Below are positions 8,164 to 16,034 of a stretch of DNA of 43,016 nt, piece after piece (position 1 is the first letter of the stretch; each line of letters begins with the position of its first letter). This DNA comes from DATAVB01 sp040414495 (lineage in GTDB: Bacteria > Actinomycetota > Actinomycetes > Mycobacteriales > QHCD01), in the NCBI GenBank assembly GCA_040414495.1, contig JBEDUI010000129.1, positions 1-43,016 of the forward strand, written 5' to 3'. The position numbers were made by a program, and so were the translations under genes. Under the pieces are notes generated by a model, which worked only from the letters and a program-made list of their open reading frames with translations, made no database searches and was not told the DNA's origin.

Positions 8164-9126
8164 TCACGGAACGAGCAGCAACTTCCCGGTGGTACGGCGG
8201 GCCTGCAGGTCGGTGTGCGCCTGACCGGCCTGATCAAGCGGATAGCGCGCGCCCACCCGTACATCCAACTCGCCGGCCGCGATCCAGCCGAAGATCTCAT
8301 CGGTACGGGACAGCAGCTCGGCCCGGGTCGCGATGTAGTGCGCCATCGTCGGGCGGGTCAGGAACAGCGACCCCTTGCGGTTGAGCACCTGCGGGTCGAA
8401 CGGTGGGACCGGGCCGCTGGCCACGCCGTACAACGCCATCAGGCCACGCGGGCGGAGCGCATCCAGGGACTGCTCGAAGGTCGCCGCCCCGACGCCGTCG
8501 TACACCACGTCGACGCCGCGACCGTCGGTGAACCGCCGGGCCGCCGCCGCGAAGTCGGCGTAGTCGACCACCTCGTCGGCCCCGGCGCCCCGGGCCAACT
8601 GGGCCTTGTCCGGTGTGGACACTGTGGCCACCAGCCGGCCACCACGCAGCTTGACCATCTGGGTGAGCAGCAGCCCGACCCCGCCGGCCGCGGCGTGCAC
8701 CACGGCCGTGTCACCAGCGCTGATCCGGTGCGTGTCGGTCACCAGGTAGTGCGCGGTCATGCCCTGCAGCAGTACCGCCGCGGCCAGCTCGTCGCTCACC
8801 CCGGCCGGTACCGGGACCGCGTTAACCGCCGCCACCACGGCCTTTTCGGCGTACGCACCCGACCCGGTCGCCCAGGCCACGTGGTCGCCGACCGCGAAGT
8901 CCGTGACCTCCGGCCCGACCGCCGCGATCGTCCCGGCGCCCTCGCTGCCCAGGTACAGCGGCAGCGGCAAGGGATACGCCCCGCTGCGCTGGTACGTGTC
9001 GATGTAGTTGACTCCGGCCGCGGCGACGTCGACCACGAGTTGACCCGGTCCGGGCTGCGGATCGGGTAGCTCGACCAGCCGTAGCTCCTCCGGCCCGCCG
9101 TTCTGCTTGACTTCGATCGCCCGCAT
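8164..9126 (-). CDS. NADPH:quinone oxidoreductase, zinc-independent MDR family
   Basis: A 320-residue medium-chain reductase of the zeta-crystallin/QorA type. It shows the GroES-like N-domain (GVNYIDTYQRSGAYPLPLPL, LGSEGAGTIAAVG) and the family LLQGMTAHYL motif. The cofactor-binding loop VHAAAGGVGLLLTQ and the YDGVG and TRPTMAHYI segments follow. No structural zinc cysteines are present, as expected for this branch. It reduces quinones or other electrophiles with NADPH. The ATG at 9126 directly follows the TAA stop of the LLM gene, so the two form one operon. Confidence 0.92.
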   Translation of the reverse strand: MRAIEVKQNGGPEELRLVELPDPQPGPGQLVVDVAAAGVNYIDTYQRSGAYPLPLPLYLGSEGAGTIAAVGPEVTDFAVGDHVAWATGSGAYAEKAVVAAVNAVPVPAGVSDELAAAVLLQGMTAHYLVTDTHRISAGDTAVVHAAAGGVGLLLTQMVKLRGGRLVATVSTPDKAQLARGAGADEVVDYADFAAAARRFTDGRGVDVVYDGVGAATFEQSLDALRPRGLMALYGVASGPVPPFDPQVLNRKGSLFLTRPTMAHYIATRAELLSRTDEIFGWIAAGELDVRVGARYPLDQAGQAHTDLQARRTTGKLLLVP

Positions 9127-10143
9127 TTACCCCTCCGTCGCTGCGCCGATGAGCAGGTCGGCCAGCAGCTCGAACGAGCGCAGCCGGTCGCTGTGGTCGT
9201 GCACCATGGTCGTCACCATCAACTCGTCCGCCCCGGTGGACTCCAGCAGCGCCTGCACTTCGCGCGACACCGTATCGGGACTGCCGATGATCTGCGTCGA
9301 GAGGCGCTCGTCGATGAACGCGCGTTCGGCTTCGGAGTACGGATATTCGGCCGCCTCTTCGGGCGTGGGGAAGGGGCCGGGCCGGCCCGACCGCAGCCGC
9401 AGGAACGACAGCCCGCCCGGAGCGGCCAGCCACTGGGCGTGTTCGTCGGTCTTGGCGCACACGATCGCGGCGCCGATCATGGCGTACGGCTCGGCCAGAT
9501 GAGCCGAGGGCCGGAACGTCGAGCGGTACAGCTCCAACGCCGGCAACGTATTGCCCGCGCTGAAGTGGTGGGCGAAGGCAAACGGCAGACCCAGCAGCCC
9601 GGCCACCTGGGCGCTGTAGCCGCTGGACCCGAGCAGCCAGAGCGGCGGTCCGTTGCCGATGGCCGGGGTGGCCACGATCGGGGTCGAACCGTCGAAGTAG
9701 CCGCGCAATTCGGTCAGCTGCTCGGGAAAGTCGTCGACCGACAGCTGCCCGGTGGTCCGGCGCAGCGCGGCGGCGGTCACCTGGTCGGTGCCGGGAGCGC
9801 GGCCGATACCCAGGTCGATCCGGCCCGGGTGCAACGCCTCGAGGATGCCGAACTGCTCGGCCACCACGAGCGGGGCGTGGTTGGGCAGCATCACGCCGCC
9901 GGAGCCGACCCGCAGCCGGCTGGTCGCGTCCGCGATGTGGCCGATCAGCACGGCCGGGGCGGCGCTGGCGATGCCGGGCATGTTGTGGTGTTCGGCCACC
10001 CAGTAGCGGTGGTAGCCCCACTCGTCGGCGTGTCGGGCCAAATCGAGGCTGTTGCGCAGCGCGGTGCGTGCATCGGAGCCGTCGCTGACCGGAGCCAGAT
10101 CGAGTACGGAGATGGGGATTTTGGGTGCGTCAGGTCCGCTCAC
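9127..10143 (-). CDS. LLM-class flavin-dependent oxidoreductase (luciferase-like)
   Basis: A 338-residue TIM-barrel protein of the bacterial luciferase family. It opens with PISVLDLAPVSDG and then has WGYHRYWVAEHHNMPGIA (the YWVAEHH motif) and GSGGVMLPNHAPLVVAEQF. The active-site region GRIDLGIGRAPGTDQ and the SGYSAQVAGLLGLPFAFAHHF stretch follow. This is the YhbW/MsnO8-like subgroup, whose substrates are mostly unknown; FMN and F420 are both possible cofactors. I chose GTG 10143; a TTG at 10155 in the same frame is the alternative. No clear Shine-Dalgarno supports either. It is the first gene of a two-gene unit with the quinone oxidoreductase and is divergent from the DUF4389 gene. Confidence 0.9.
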   Translation of the reverse strand: MSGPDAPKIPISVLDLAPVSDGSDARTALRNSLDLARHADEWGYHRYWVAEHHNMPGIASAAPAVLIGHIADATSRLRVGSGGVMLPNHAPLVVAEQFGILEALHPGRIDLGIGRAPGTDQVTAAALRRTTGQLSVDDFPEQLTELRGYFDGSTPIVATPAIGNGPPLWLLGSSGYSAQVAGLLGLPFAFAHHFSAGNTLPALELYRSTFRPSAHLAEPYAMIGAAIVCAKTDEHAQWLAAPGGLSFLRLRSGRPGPFPTPEEAAEYPYSEAERAFIDERLSTQIIGSPDTVSREVQALLESTGADELMVTTMVHDHSDRLRSFELLADLLIGAATEG

Positions 10144-10270
10144 GTCTACAGACAACCGGACGGACCCGGCGGATCTTCCGGCGCGGGTGGTGCCGTGCCT
10201 GGTGGAGCCGAATGGCGTGCGGCGAGTACGGTCGCCGCGACCGCCCCCGTCTGGACAAGTAGGAGCAAAG

Positions 10271-10870
10271 ATGACAAGCCCTCAGCCGCCCGGAGGCTTT
10301 AACCCTGAGCCGGGCGACTACCCACCGCCGCCTCCGCCGGGCGATTACCCGCCACCGCAGCAAGGCGGCTACCCGCCACCACCGCCGCAAGGCGATTACC
10401 CGCCACCGCCGCCGCAAGGCGATTACCCGCCACCACCGCCGCAAGGCGAATTCCCGCCACCGCCACCACCGCCGGGCGCGTATCCGCCACCGCCTATGCC
10501 CGGTGGCTTCCCCGCGGCGCCACCACCTCCGCCGCCCGGTTACGGCGACTACGGTCCACCGCCGAGCGACTACCCGGTGCAGGTCTCGTTCCAGCAGCCG
10601 ATGCAGAGCTCGCGGGCGCTGGCCATTTTCTCGATCCCGTTCTTCCTGGCCCGCTCGATCATGTTGATCCCGGCGATGTTCTGCCTGTACTTCGTCGGGA
10701 TCGGAGCGGCGATCGTGGCCTGGATCGCGCTCTGGGCGGTGGCGTTCACCGGCCACTACCCCGATGGCATGTACCGCTTCGTGGCCGGCTCGCTGCGCTG
10801 GCAGACCCGCGCCAGCGCGTACTTGTACGGTCTGGTCGACCGCTACCCGCCGTTCCAGCTCTCGCCCTGA
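10271..10870 (+). CDS. Proline-rich DUF4389 membrane protein
   Basis: A 199-residue protein. Residues 1-105 are almost wholly Pro, Gly, Tyr and Asp, with repeated GDYPPPPPQ nonapeptides. Residues 115-165 form two membrane helices. The C-terminal WQTRASAYLYGLVDRYPPF is the DUF4389 signature. The function is unknown; the Pro-rich cytoplasmic arm may bind partner proteins. Start is ATG 10271 with AGGAGC 5 bases upstream; the frame is open further upstream, but without support. The repeats are visible at DNA level too. Confidence 0.85.
   Translation: MTSPQPPGGFNPEPGDYPPPPPPGDYPPPQQGGYPPPPPQGDYPPPPPQGDYPPPPPQGEFPPPPPPPGAYPPPPMPGGFPAAPPPPPPGYGDYGPPPSDYPVQVSFQQPMQSSRALAIFSIPFFLARSIMLIPAMFCLYFVGIGAAIVAWIALWAVAFTGHYPDGMYRFVAGSLRWQTRASAYLYGLVDRYPPFQLSP
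10316..10500 (+). repeat. 27-bp in-frame tandem repeats encoding GDYPPPPPQ
   Basis: Units of 27 bases (core GGCGATTACCCGCCACC) recur from about 10338 to 10450, with diverged flanking copies. They lie inside the DUF4389 gene, keep frame, and are a coding repeat, not a CRISPR array. Confidence 0.75.
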
Positions 10871-10895
10871 CCCCTGACCCAGCGGGCGGCGGCGG

Positions 10896-10901
10896 TAGCC
10901 T
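10896..10901 (+). promoter_or_regulatory. -10 element of a probable leaderless promoter (gene at 10908)
   Basis: TAGCCT is followed by six bases (AATTCC) and the GTG at 10908. TGACCC at 10875-10880 is a possible weak -35. There is no Shine-Dalgarno. Confidence 0.5.
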
Positions 10902-10907
10902 AATTCC

Positions 10908-11285
10908 GTGCGCCGCCCGCTGTTGTCACCTTCCTGGCTGGTGCGCCACGCGCTCGCGTTGGGCCTGGTCGTGGCGTTCGTCCTGCTGGGTCGCTGGCAG
11001 TGGCACCGGGCCGAGTCGGGCAACTCGCTGAGCTGGGCCTACACGATCGAGTGGCCGCTGTTCGCCGCCTTCGTCGTGTTCTTCTGGTGGAAGGTGCTGC
11101 ACTACGAAATCCACCCACCGGACGACGAGGCCGAGATCGAGCAGACCGAGCCCGAACCCGCCGACGTTCCGGATGAGGTCGAGGAAGAGGACTGGGCGCC
11201 CGTGTTTACTGAGGAAGACGACCCGGAGCTGGCCGCGTACAACCGCTATCTGGCCAACCTGAACAAGCGGGATGAGCGCCAGTGA
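10908..11285 (+). CDS. Small membrane protein with acidic C-terminal tail, unknown function
   Basis: A 125-residue protein. An SPSWLVRHALALGLVVAFVL helix opens it, then the short LGRWQWHRAESG loop, then a second helix (about 44-62, IEWPLFAAFVVFFWW). A strongly acidic tail (EAEIEQTEPEP, DEVEEEDWAPVF) and a basic end follow. The SPRWLxxH...LGxWQxxRA pattern is familiar from small conserved actinobacterial proteins, but I cannot give it a function. GTG 10908 is supported by a TAGCCT -10 six bases upstream. Its stop overlaps the DUF3817 start (GTGA), implying translational coupling. Confidence 0.75.
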   Translation: MRRPLLSPSWLVRHALALGLVVAFVLLGRWQWHRAESGNSLSWAYTIEWPLFAAFVVFFWWKVLHYEIHPPDDEAEIEQTEPEPADVPDEVEEEDWAPVFTEEDDPELAAYNRYLANLNKRDERQ

Positions 11286-11629
11286 AGGGCGCGATCCTCC
11301 GCTACCGGATCATGGCCTACGTCGTTGGCGTCGGGCTGGTCATCCTGGTCTGTATCGGCGTTCCGTTGAAGTACGCCGCCAATTTCGATCCGGTCGTCGC
11401 GGTTGTCGGTCCGATGCACGGCTTTCTCTACATCGTTTATCTGCTGACCGTGCTCGATCTCGCGGCCCGTCGGCGCTGGCATCTGGTGAAGATCATTCTG
11501 GTGATGGCCGCCGGCACGATCCCGTTCCTGTCCTTTGTGGCCGAACACCTGGTGGTCAAGGAGATCCGGGCCAAGGACGCACAGAAGCAAGCGGCGGCCG
11601 CCGCGGCTCCGCGGCCCTCCACCAGCTAG
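11282..11629 (+). CDS. DUF3817 integral membrane protein
   Basis: A 115-residue protein with three membrane helices (about 10-28, 37-60, 70-90) and the DUF3817 signature: YRIMAYVVGVGLVILV, then GPMHGFLYIVYLLTVLDL, then WHLVKIILVMAAGTIPFLSF. The family is conserved in actinobacteria (Rv1342c type) and has no established role. The C-terminal 20 residues are Ala-rich and cytoplasmic. The start GTG overlaps the upstream stop by 4 bases. It converges on the FAD-oxidase pseudogene, with 4 bases between the two stops. Confidence 0.87.
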   Translation: MKGAILRYRIMAYVVGVGLVILVCIGVPLKYAANFDPVVAVVGPMHGFLYIVYLLTVLDLAARRRWHLVKIILVMAAGTIPFLSFVAEHLVVKEIRAKDAQKQAAAAAAPRPSTS

Positions 11630-11633
11630 CGGT

Positions 11634-12225
11634 CTAGAAGCGCTCCAGGCGGCAACCTGACAGAGCCGACTGGGCGGTTCCCTCGACCAACTCCCGCGCG
11701 ACCAGGCGGCCCACGGCCGCGGCGAGCGTGACCGCCGAGTGCATCACCGCCACGTGTCCAGACGTACCCGAGCTCCACGGGTACGAGCGCCCGCGACCAG
11801 CCGCTCGGTTACGCCGACCGAGTCAATAGCGCCGTCATTCGGAGCCCAGAGCGCCCACTCTGGAGGGCTGCCGAAGGCTGGGTTCCAGCGTCGCCACGGT
11901 GGCCGCGTCGACGATTGTCTGCCCGGGTCCGGCGTCCGGCGCACTGTGCTTTGTGTTCCAGCTCAGCGAGCCGGACCTGGTCACCAGGAGTCCCGGCAAT
12001 TCGGTCGCGAGCCGGTGGTACTCAGTGGTCGCGGTGGACCCGCAGCCCGGCGGCCGGGCCGTTAAGAACGCCAGAGGCTCCGACCCAGGCGAACGAGTCC
12101 GCCGTCACGCCGGCGCCCGGCCGCCCGGCGTCGAGCAACGTCACGGTGGCACCCGCCCGGGCGGCGTGATAGGCCACCGACGCGCCGACAATGCCCGCGC
12201 CGACGACGATCAAGTCCCTATTCAC
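11634..12225 (-). pseudogene. Decayed FAD-dependent D-amino-acid-oxidase-family gene
   Basis: The minus strand from a GTG at 12225 reads NRDLIVVGAGIVGASVAYHA, an intact FAD-binding beta-alpha-beta start, then a SFAWVGASGVLNGPAAGLRV segment. The frame then fails near 12040. A second frame continues with TEYHRLATELPGLLVTRSGS and a third with PEWALWAPNDGAIDSVGVTE. A third break joins directly to GHVAVMHSAVTLAAAVGRLV, the typical C-terminus of this family, ending at TAG 11634. The total is about 197 codons against roughly 360-380 for the family, so about half the middle is deleted and at least two frameshifts are present. It starts 2 bases after the pmt stop. All pieces lie in family order, which excludes chance. 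Confidence 0.85.
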
Positions 12226-12227
12226 GG

Positions 12228-13742
12228 CTAGATCCACGAAGAGAACCACATCCGGGCGTGCCACCCGGCGTACGTGATGTTCTGGCCGGTCAGGATCGGC
12301 CACAGCCAGACGAAGTTGATCACGACCAGAGAGAGATAGACGCAGACGGCCACCAGCCCGACGATGCGGCGCGTTTCGGTGGCGTCGCGGCGGCCCAACA
12401 CATCGCCTAGTACGAGCGTCACCGCCATCACCAGGAACGGCACCAACGGCACCATGTAAAAGAAGAACATGGTCCGGCTGGTGTTTTCCAACCAACTGGC
12501 CCAGCCGGCCAGAAACGCCATGATGATGATTCCCGCGCGCCAATCACGGCGCGAAATCATCAGCCAGACCATCCACAGAATTGCCGGAATAAATGCCCAC
12601 CACAACGCCGGCGTACCAAGGGAAACAATCTGCCGTACGCAGGAGGAAGAACCGCAGCCGGTGACATTTCTCGGGTAATAGAAATTGACCGGCCGGGCGT
12701 CCAACAACCAGGCCCACGGCTGGGATCGGTACGGGTGATAGCTGGATAGTCCTTCGTGGAATTTCAGCGTTTCGGCCTGGTAATGCCACAGCGAACGCAA
12801 CGGGCCGGGAATGAAACCCCAGTGCTTGCTCGGATGGTTGGTGGCCCAGTGCCGCGCGTACCCGTTCTCGCCCAGGAACCAGCCGGTCCAGGTCAACAGG
12901 TACGCGCCCAGCGGGACCAGCCCCAACGACACGATCGCGGCCGGCAGATCCCGCACGATCGTGGTCCGGGTCGGCGTACGGACCCCGGCGGCGCGACGGG
13001 CTGACCGGTCCCAGAACACCGACACGATGGCGAATCCGGCCAGGAAATAGACGCCGCTCCACTTGATCCCGCAGGACGCACCCAGCAGCACGCCAGCGGC
13101 TAGCCGCCACGGCCGCGGCCCCAACCCGGGACCGAACCGGTGGGCGGCGATCGTCCCGGCCTGGACCGCAGCCGCCAGCCGGCGCCGTACCTGCTCGCGG
13201 TCCATCACCAGGCAGCCGAAACCGCCGAGGATGAACGGCTGCAGGAAGATGTCCAGCAGCGAGGTACGGCTCATCACGACCGACAGGCCGTCCAGGGCGA
13301 GCAGCAGGCCGGCGATGCCGCCGAGCAGGGTCGAGCCAGTCATCCGGCGCACGATCCGGATCAGCAACAGCACGGTCAGCGTGCCGGCGATGGCGGCCGG
13401 AAACCGCCAACCGACGGCGTTGTTGCCGAACAGCTTCACCCCGGCCGCGATGCACCACTTGCCCAACGGCGGATGGACGACGAAGAGCCGACCCGGGTTG
13501 TCCTCGTACCCCTGACGCAGGATCTCGACCGCGTTGGCCGGGTAGTAGACCTCGTCGAAGATCTTCTGCTTGGGAAATCCGATCGACCACAGTCGGGTGA
13601 GCGCCGCGATCGCGGTGACCACGATCGTGACGACCCAGCCGCGGGCGGTGTCGTGCAGCCGGCGTTGGCGCAGCCGATCGATTGCCGAGGGCGGTTTGGG
13701 CGTCCGGGCCTCGATCTCGCGCGGCGCGTAGACCGCCGTCAT
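12228..13742 (-). CDS. pmt: Dolichyl-phosphate-mannose--protein mannosyltransferase (Pmt, GT39)
   Basis: A 504-residue polytopic membrane enzyme that transfers mannose from polyprenyl-phosphate-mannose to Ser/Thr of exported proteins. The first external loop carries the conserved acidic pair in KIFDEVYYPANAVEIL (Asp63, Glu64). HPPLGKWCIAAGVKLFG, the LLLALDGLSVVMSRTSLLD segment, CGIKWSG, and the C-terminal PMT 4TMC domain with the NTSRTMFFFYMVPLVPF motif follow. Length matches M. tuberculosis Rv1002c. I chose ATG 13742; the frame stays open to 13961 but would run across the operator of the divergent MFS gene. It lies next to rsmI as in mycobacteria, with the MFS/TetR pair between. Confidence 0.93.
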   Translation of the reverse strand: MTAVYAPREIEARTPKPPSAIDRLRQRRLHDTARGWVVTIVVTAIAALTRLWSIGFPKQKIFDEVYYPANAVEILRQGYEDNPGRLFVVHPPLGKWCIAAGVKLFGNNAVGWRFPAAIAGTLTVLLLIRIVRRMTGSTLLGGIAGLLLALDGLSVVMSRTSLLDIFLQPFILGGFGCLVMDREQVRRRLAAAVQAGTIAAHRFGPGLGPRPWRLAAGVLLGASCGIKWSGVYFLAGFAIVSVFWDRSARRAAGVRTPTRTTIVRDLPAAIVSLGLVPLGAYLLTWTGWFLGENGYARHWATNHPSKHWGFIPGPLRSLWHYQAETLKFHEGLSSYHPYRSQPWAWLLDARPVNFYYPRNVTGCGSSSCVRQIVSLGTPALWWAFIPAILWMVWLMISRRDWRAGIIIMAFLAGWASWLENTSRTMFFFYMVPLVPFLVMAVTLVLGDVLGRRDATETRRIVGLVAVCVYLSLVVINFVWLWPILTGQNITYAGWHARMWFSSWI

Positions 13743-13851
13743 GAGCGCGACCCGCTCTGCGGATACCGCGCCGCGGGCCGGCTCGGCGGCTCGGGCAGTA
13801 CTGCTGCGCTCATGTGGACAGATCGTACGGGTCACGTTCGTTCCGTAGTTC

Positions 13852-13900
13852 TTGACAGAATCTCCAAAGTGGCAGCTACTATCAGTTCGGAGATTCTGTC
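13852..13900 (+). promoter_or_regulatory. MFS promoter flanked by a perfect 12-bp inverted repeat (TetR operator)
   Basis: GACAGAATCTCC (13854-13865) and GGAGATTCTGTC (13889-13900) are perfect reverse complements, 23 bp apart. The left arm overlaps a TTGACA -35 at 13852-13857. A TACTAT hexamer at 13877-13882 is a possible -10, although the 19-bp spacing is long. The right arm lies just after it. This brackets the promoter of the MFS-TetR operon, so the TetR encoded two genes on is the obvious ligand. That is inference. Confidence 0.7.
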
Positions 13901-13918
13901 GGAAGAACGGATGTCGCG

Positions 13919-15448
13919 ATGACCGTCTCGTCGGCTCGTCGGTGGTGGGCGTTGGGCGCATTGGTGCTCGCGATGCTCACGATCGGGCTCGATACCACTG
14001 TCCTGTCCGTCGCGCTGCCCAACCTGGCGACCGATCTGCATGCCTCCAACAGTGAGCTGCAGTGGTTCACCGACGCGTACACGTTGGTGCTGGCCGCGGC
14101 GCTGCTGCCGGCCGGAATGCTGGGGGACCGGTTCGGGCGCAAACGACTGCTGATCGCCGCGCTGCTGCTGTTCGGGGTGGCATCCGCGGCGAGTGCGTAC
14201 TCCTCGACCAGCGGGCAACTGATCGCCTCGCGGGCCGTACTCGGTCTGGGCGCGGCGTTCATGATGCCGCTGTCGATGGCGGTACTGCCGGTGCTTTTCC
14301 CACCGGCCGAACGCGGTAAGGCGATCGCGATCTGGGTCACCTCGACCGCGGTCGGGCTGCCACTCGGCCCGATCCTCGGCGGCTGGTTGCTGGACAACTT
14401 CTGGTGGGGTTCGGTCTTCCTGATCAACGTGCCGCTGGTGATCGTCGGCGTGGTCGTGGTGACCTGGCTGATTCCTGAATCGCGCAGCGAGCAGCGGCGC
14501 GGCCTGGATCCGATCGGCATGGTGGTCTCCAGTGTCGGGTTGCTCGGCGTGACCTACGGCTGCATCACGGCCGGGGAGAAGGGCTGGACCAACGGCGAGG
14601 CGCTCTCCACCCTTGTGGGCGGGCTGGTGCTGCTGGTGGCGTTCGTCCTGTGGGAACGGCGGATCCGCCAACCGCTGCTGGATTTGGCGCTGTTCTCCTC
14701 GCCCAGCTTCACCTGGGGCACGCTGCTCAGCGTCATGATCAACTTCTCGATGTTCGGTCTGCTGTTCGCGATGCCGCAGTTCTTCCGGGCCGTCGGCGGG
14801 ACCGATGCACTGGGTAGCGGCGTGCGGCTGCTGCCGATGATCGGTGGCTTGATCGTGGGCACCCGGATCGTGGAGAAACTGGTGCAGCGGGTCGGAGCCA
14901 AGGTCACCGTGGCGGCCGGGTTCGCGATCGTCGCGGTCGGGTTCGCCATGGGCGCGCTGACCGGCGTGCACACCGGGTACGGGTACGCGTCGATCTGGAT
15001 CGCGGCGTTGGGTGTCGGCATGGGGTTCGTGATGCCGACCGCGATGAACGCCGCGATGGGCACGCTCACCGCCGAACGCAGCGGTGCCGGGTCGGCCATG
15101 ATGCAGTCGATGCGTCAGGTCGGCGGCACGATCGGGGTCGCGGTTCTGGGTACCGTGCTGGCCTCGGCCTACCGCAGTCAGCTGGATCTGGGCGGATTGG
15201 CGCCGGCGGCCGCGCATACGGTACGGGACAACGCCCAGTCTGGTGTCGCGGTCGCGCAGCAGCAGCACTCGCCGGCACTGCTGGAGTCGATCCGGTCCGC
15301 CTTCGTACACGGCATGGACGTCATGTTGTGGGTCAGCTGCGGCATTGCCGTGGTGGCCGTCGTACTAGCCGTACTGTTCCTGCCCCGCGCGTCGGAGCTT
15401 GGGTCGGTTCGGACCGAACGGGCAGAATCGGAGTATGAAACCGTCTGA
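13919..15448 (+). CDS. DHA2-family (EmrB/QacA) MFS drug transporter
   Basis: A 509-residue transporter with about 14 membrane helices. Motif A is DRFGRKR after helix 2, helix 1 carries LDTTVLSVALPNLATDL, and motif C is GLPLGPILGGWLLDNFWWG in helix 5. Together these define the 14-helix proton-coupled multidrug antiporters. It probably exports amphipathic drugs or dyes at the cytoplasmic membrane. ATG 13919 is the only sensible start; the ATG at 13911 hits a stop after three codons. The ribosome site is weak. The 3' end overlaps the TetR gene by 14 bases. Regulation by that TetR through the inverted repeat upstream is likely. Confidence 0.93.
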   Translation: MTVSSARRWWALGALVLAMLTIGLDTTVLSVALPNLATDLHASNSELQWFTDAYTLVLAAALLPAGMLGDRFGRKRLLIAALLLFGVASAASAYSSTSGQLIASRAVLGLGAAFMMPLSMAVLPVLFPPAERGKAIAIWVTSTAVGLPLGPILGGWLLDNFWWGSVFLINVPLVIVGVVVVTWLIPESRSEQRRGLDPIGMVVSSVGLLGVTYGCITAGEKGWTNGEALSTLVGGLVLLVAFVLWERRIRQPLLDLALFSSPSFTWGTLLSVMINFSMFGLLFAMPQFFRAVGGTDALGSGVRLLPMIGGLIVGTRIVEKLVQRVGAKVTVAAGFAIVAVGFAMGALTGVHTGYGYASIWIAALGVGMGFVMPTAMNAAMGTLTAERSGAGSAMMQSMRQVGGTIGVAVLGTVLASAYRSQLDLGGLAPAAAHTVRDNAQSGVAVAQQQHSPALLESIRSAFVHGMDVMLWVSCGIAVVAVVLAVLFLPRASELGSVRTERAESEYETV

Positions 15449-16034
15449 GTCCGGCGCGCCCGGCTTGCGTGAGCGGAAAAAGGCGCGGACCAGGCGGCTG
15501 ATCCGCGAACATGCGATGCGCCTCTTCCGTGAGCAGGGGTACGCCCAAACCACCATCGACCAGATCGCCGAGGCGGCCGAGGTCTCGCCCAGCACGTTCT
15601 TCCGATACTTCCCGACCAAGGAAGACGTCGTGCTGGCCGACGACCTCGACCCGCTGATGGTGGAGGCGTTCCGCGCCCAGCCGCTGGAGCTCAGCCCGAT
15701 CGCCGCCTTGCGGGCAGCGATCAAACAGGTGATCAACGACGCGCACGAAGAGGACTGGGCCACCGAGCTGAAACGGCACCAGCTCGCCATGGCTATCCCG
15801 GAGCTGCGGGTCAAGATGTTCGACGAGTACATGCGGACCATGCAGTTGATCACCGGACCGTTGGCCGAACGCGTCGGTCGTAAGCCGGACGACTTCGAAG
15901 TACGGAACGTGGCCGGTGCGGTCATCGGGGTCTCGCTGGCGGTTTGGCTTTCGCTGGCCGAGGATCCGTCGCGGGACGTCATGGACCTGGTCGACCAGGG
16001 GCTGGCGCACCTTGAGGCCGGGCTGCCGCTGTGA
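15435..16034 (+). CDS. TetR/AcrR-family repressor, likely regulator of the MFS pump
   Basis: A 199-residue protein with an N-terminal TetR helix-turn-helix (about residues 17-62): RRLIREHAMRLFREQGY, TTIDQIAEAAEVSPSTFFRY, FPTKEDVVLADD. The helical ligand-binding domain behind it ends in an AVIGVSLAVWLSLAE dimer helix of the MftR-like C-domain type. ATG 15435 overlaps the MFS stop. Position in the operon and the inverted repeat at 13854-13900 make it the probable local, autoregulating repressor. Its stop overlaps the rsmI start (GTGA), so rsmI may be co-transcribed and indirectly controlled by the same repressor, which is unusual for a housekeeping gene. Confidence 0.9.
   Translation: MKPSESGAPGLRERKKARTRRLIREHAMRLFREQGYAQTTIDQIAEAAEVSPSTFFRYFPTKEDVVLADDLDPLMVEAFRAQPLELSPIAALRAAIKQVINDAHEEDWATELKRHQLAMAIPELRVKMFDEYMRTMQLITGPLAERVGRKPDDFEVRNVAGAVIGVSLAVWLSLAEDPSRDVMDLVDQGLAHLEAGLPL

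Noticed and set aside
10316..10500. A CRISPR-like regularly spaced repeat
   Set aside because: The 27-bp units are contiguous, in frame and encode GDYPPPPPQ. There are no spacers.
13743..13961. A Pmt N-terminus extended to 13961
   Set aside because: It would overlap the divergent MFS start and operator, has no family similarity, and the protein from ATG 13742 already matches the known length.
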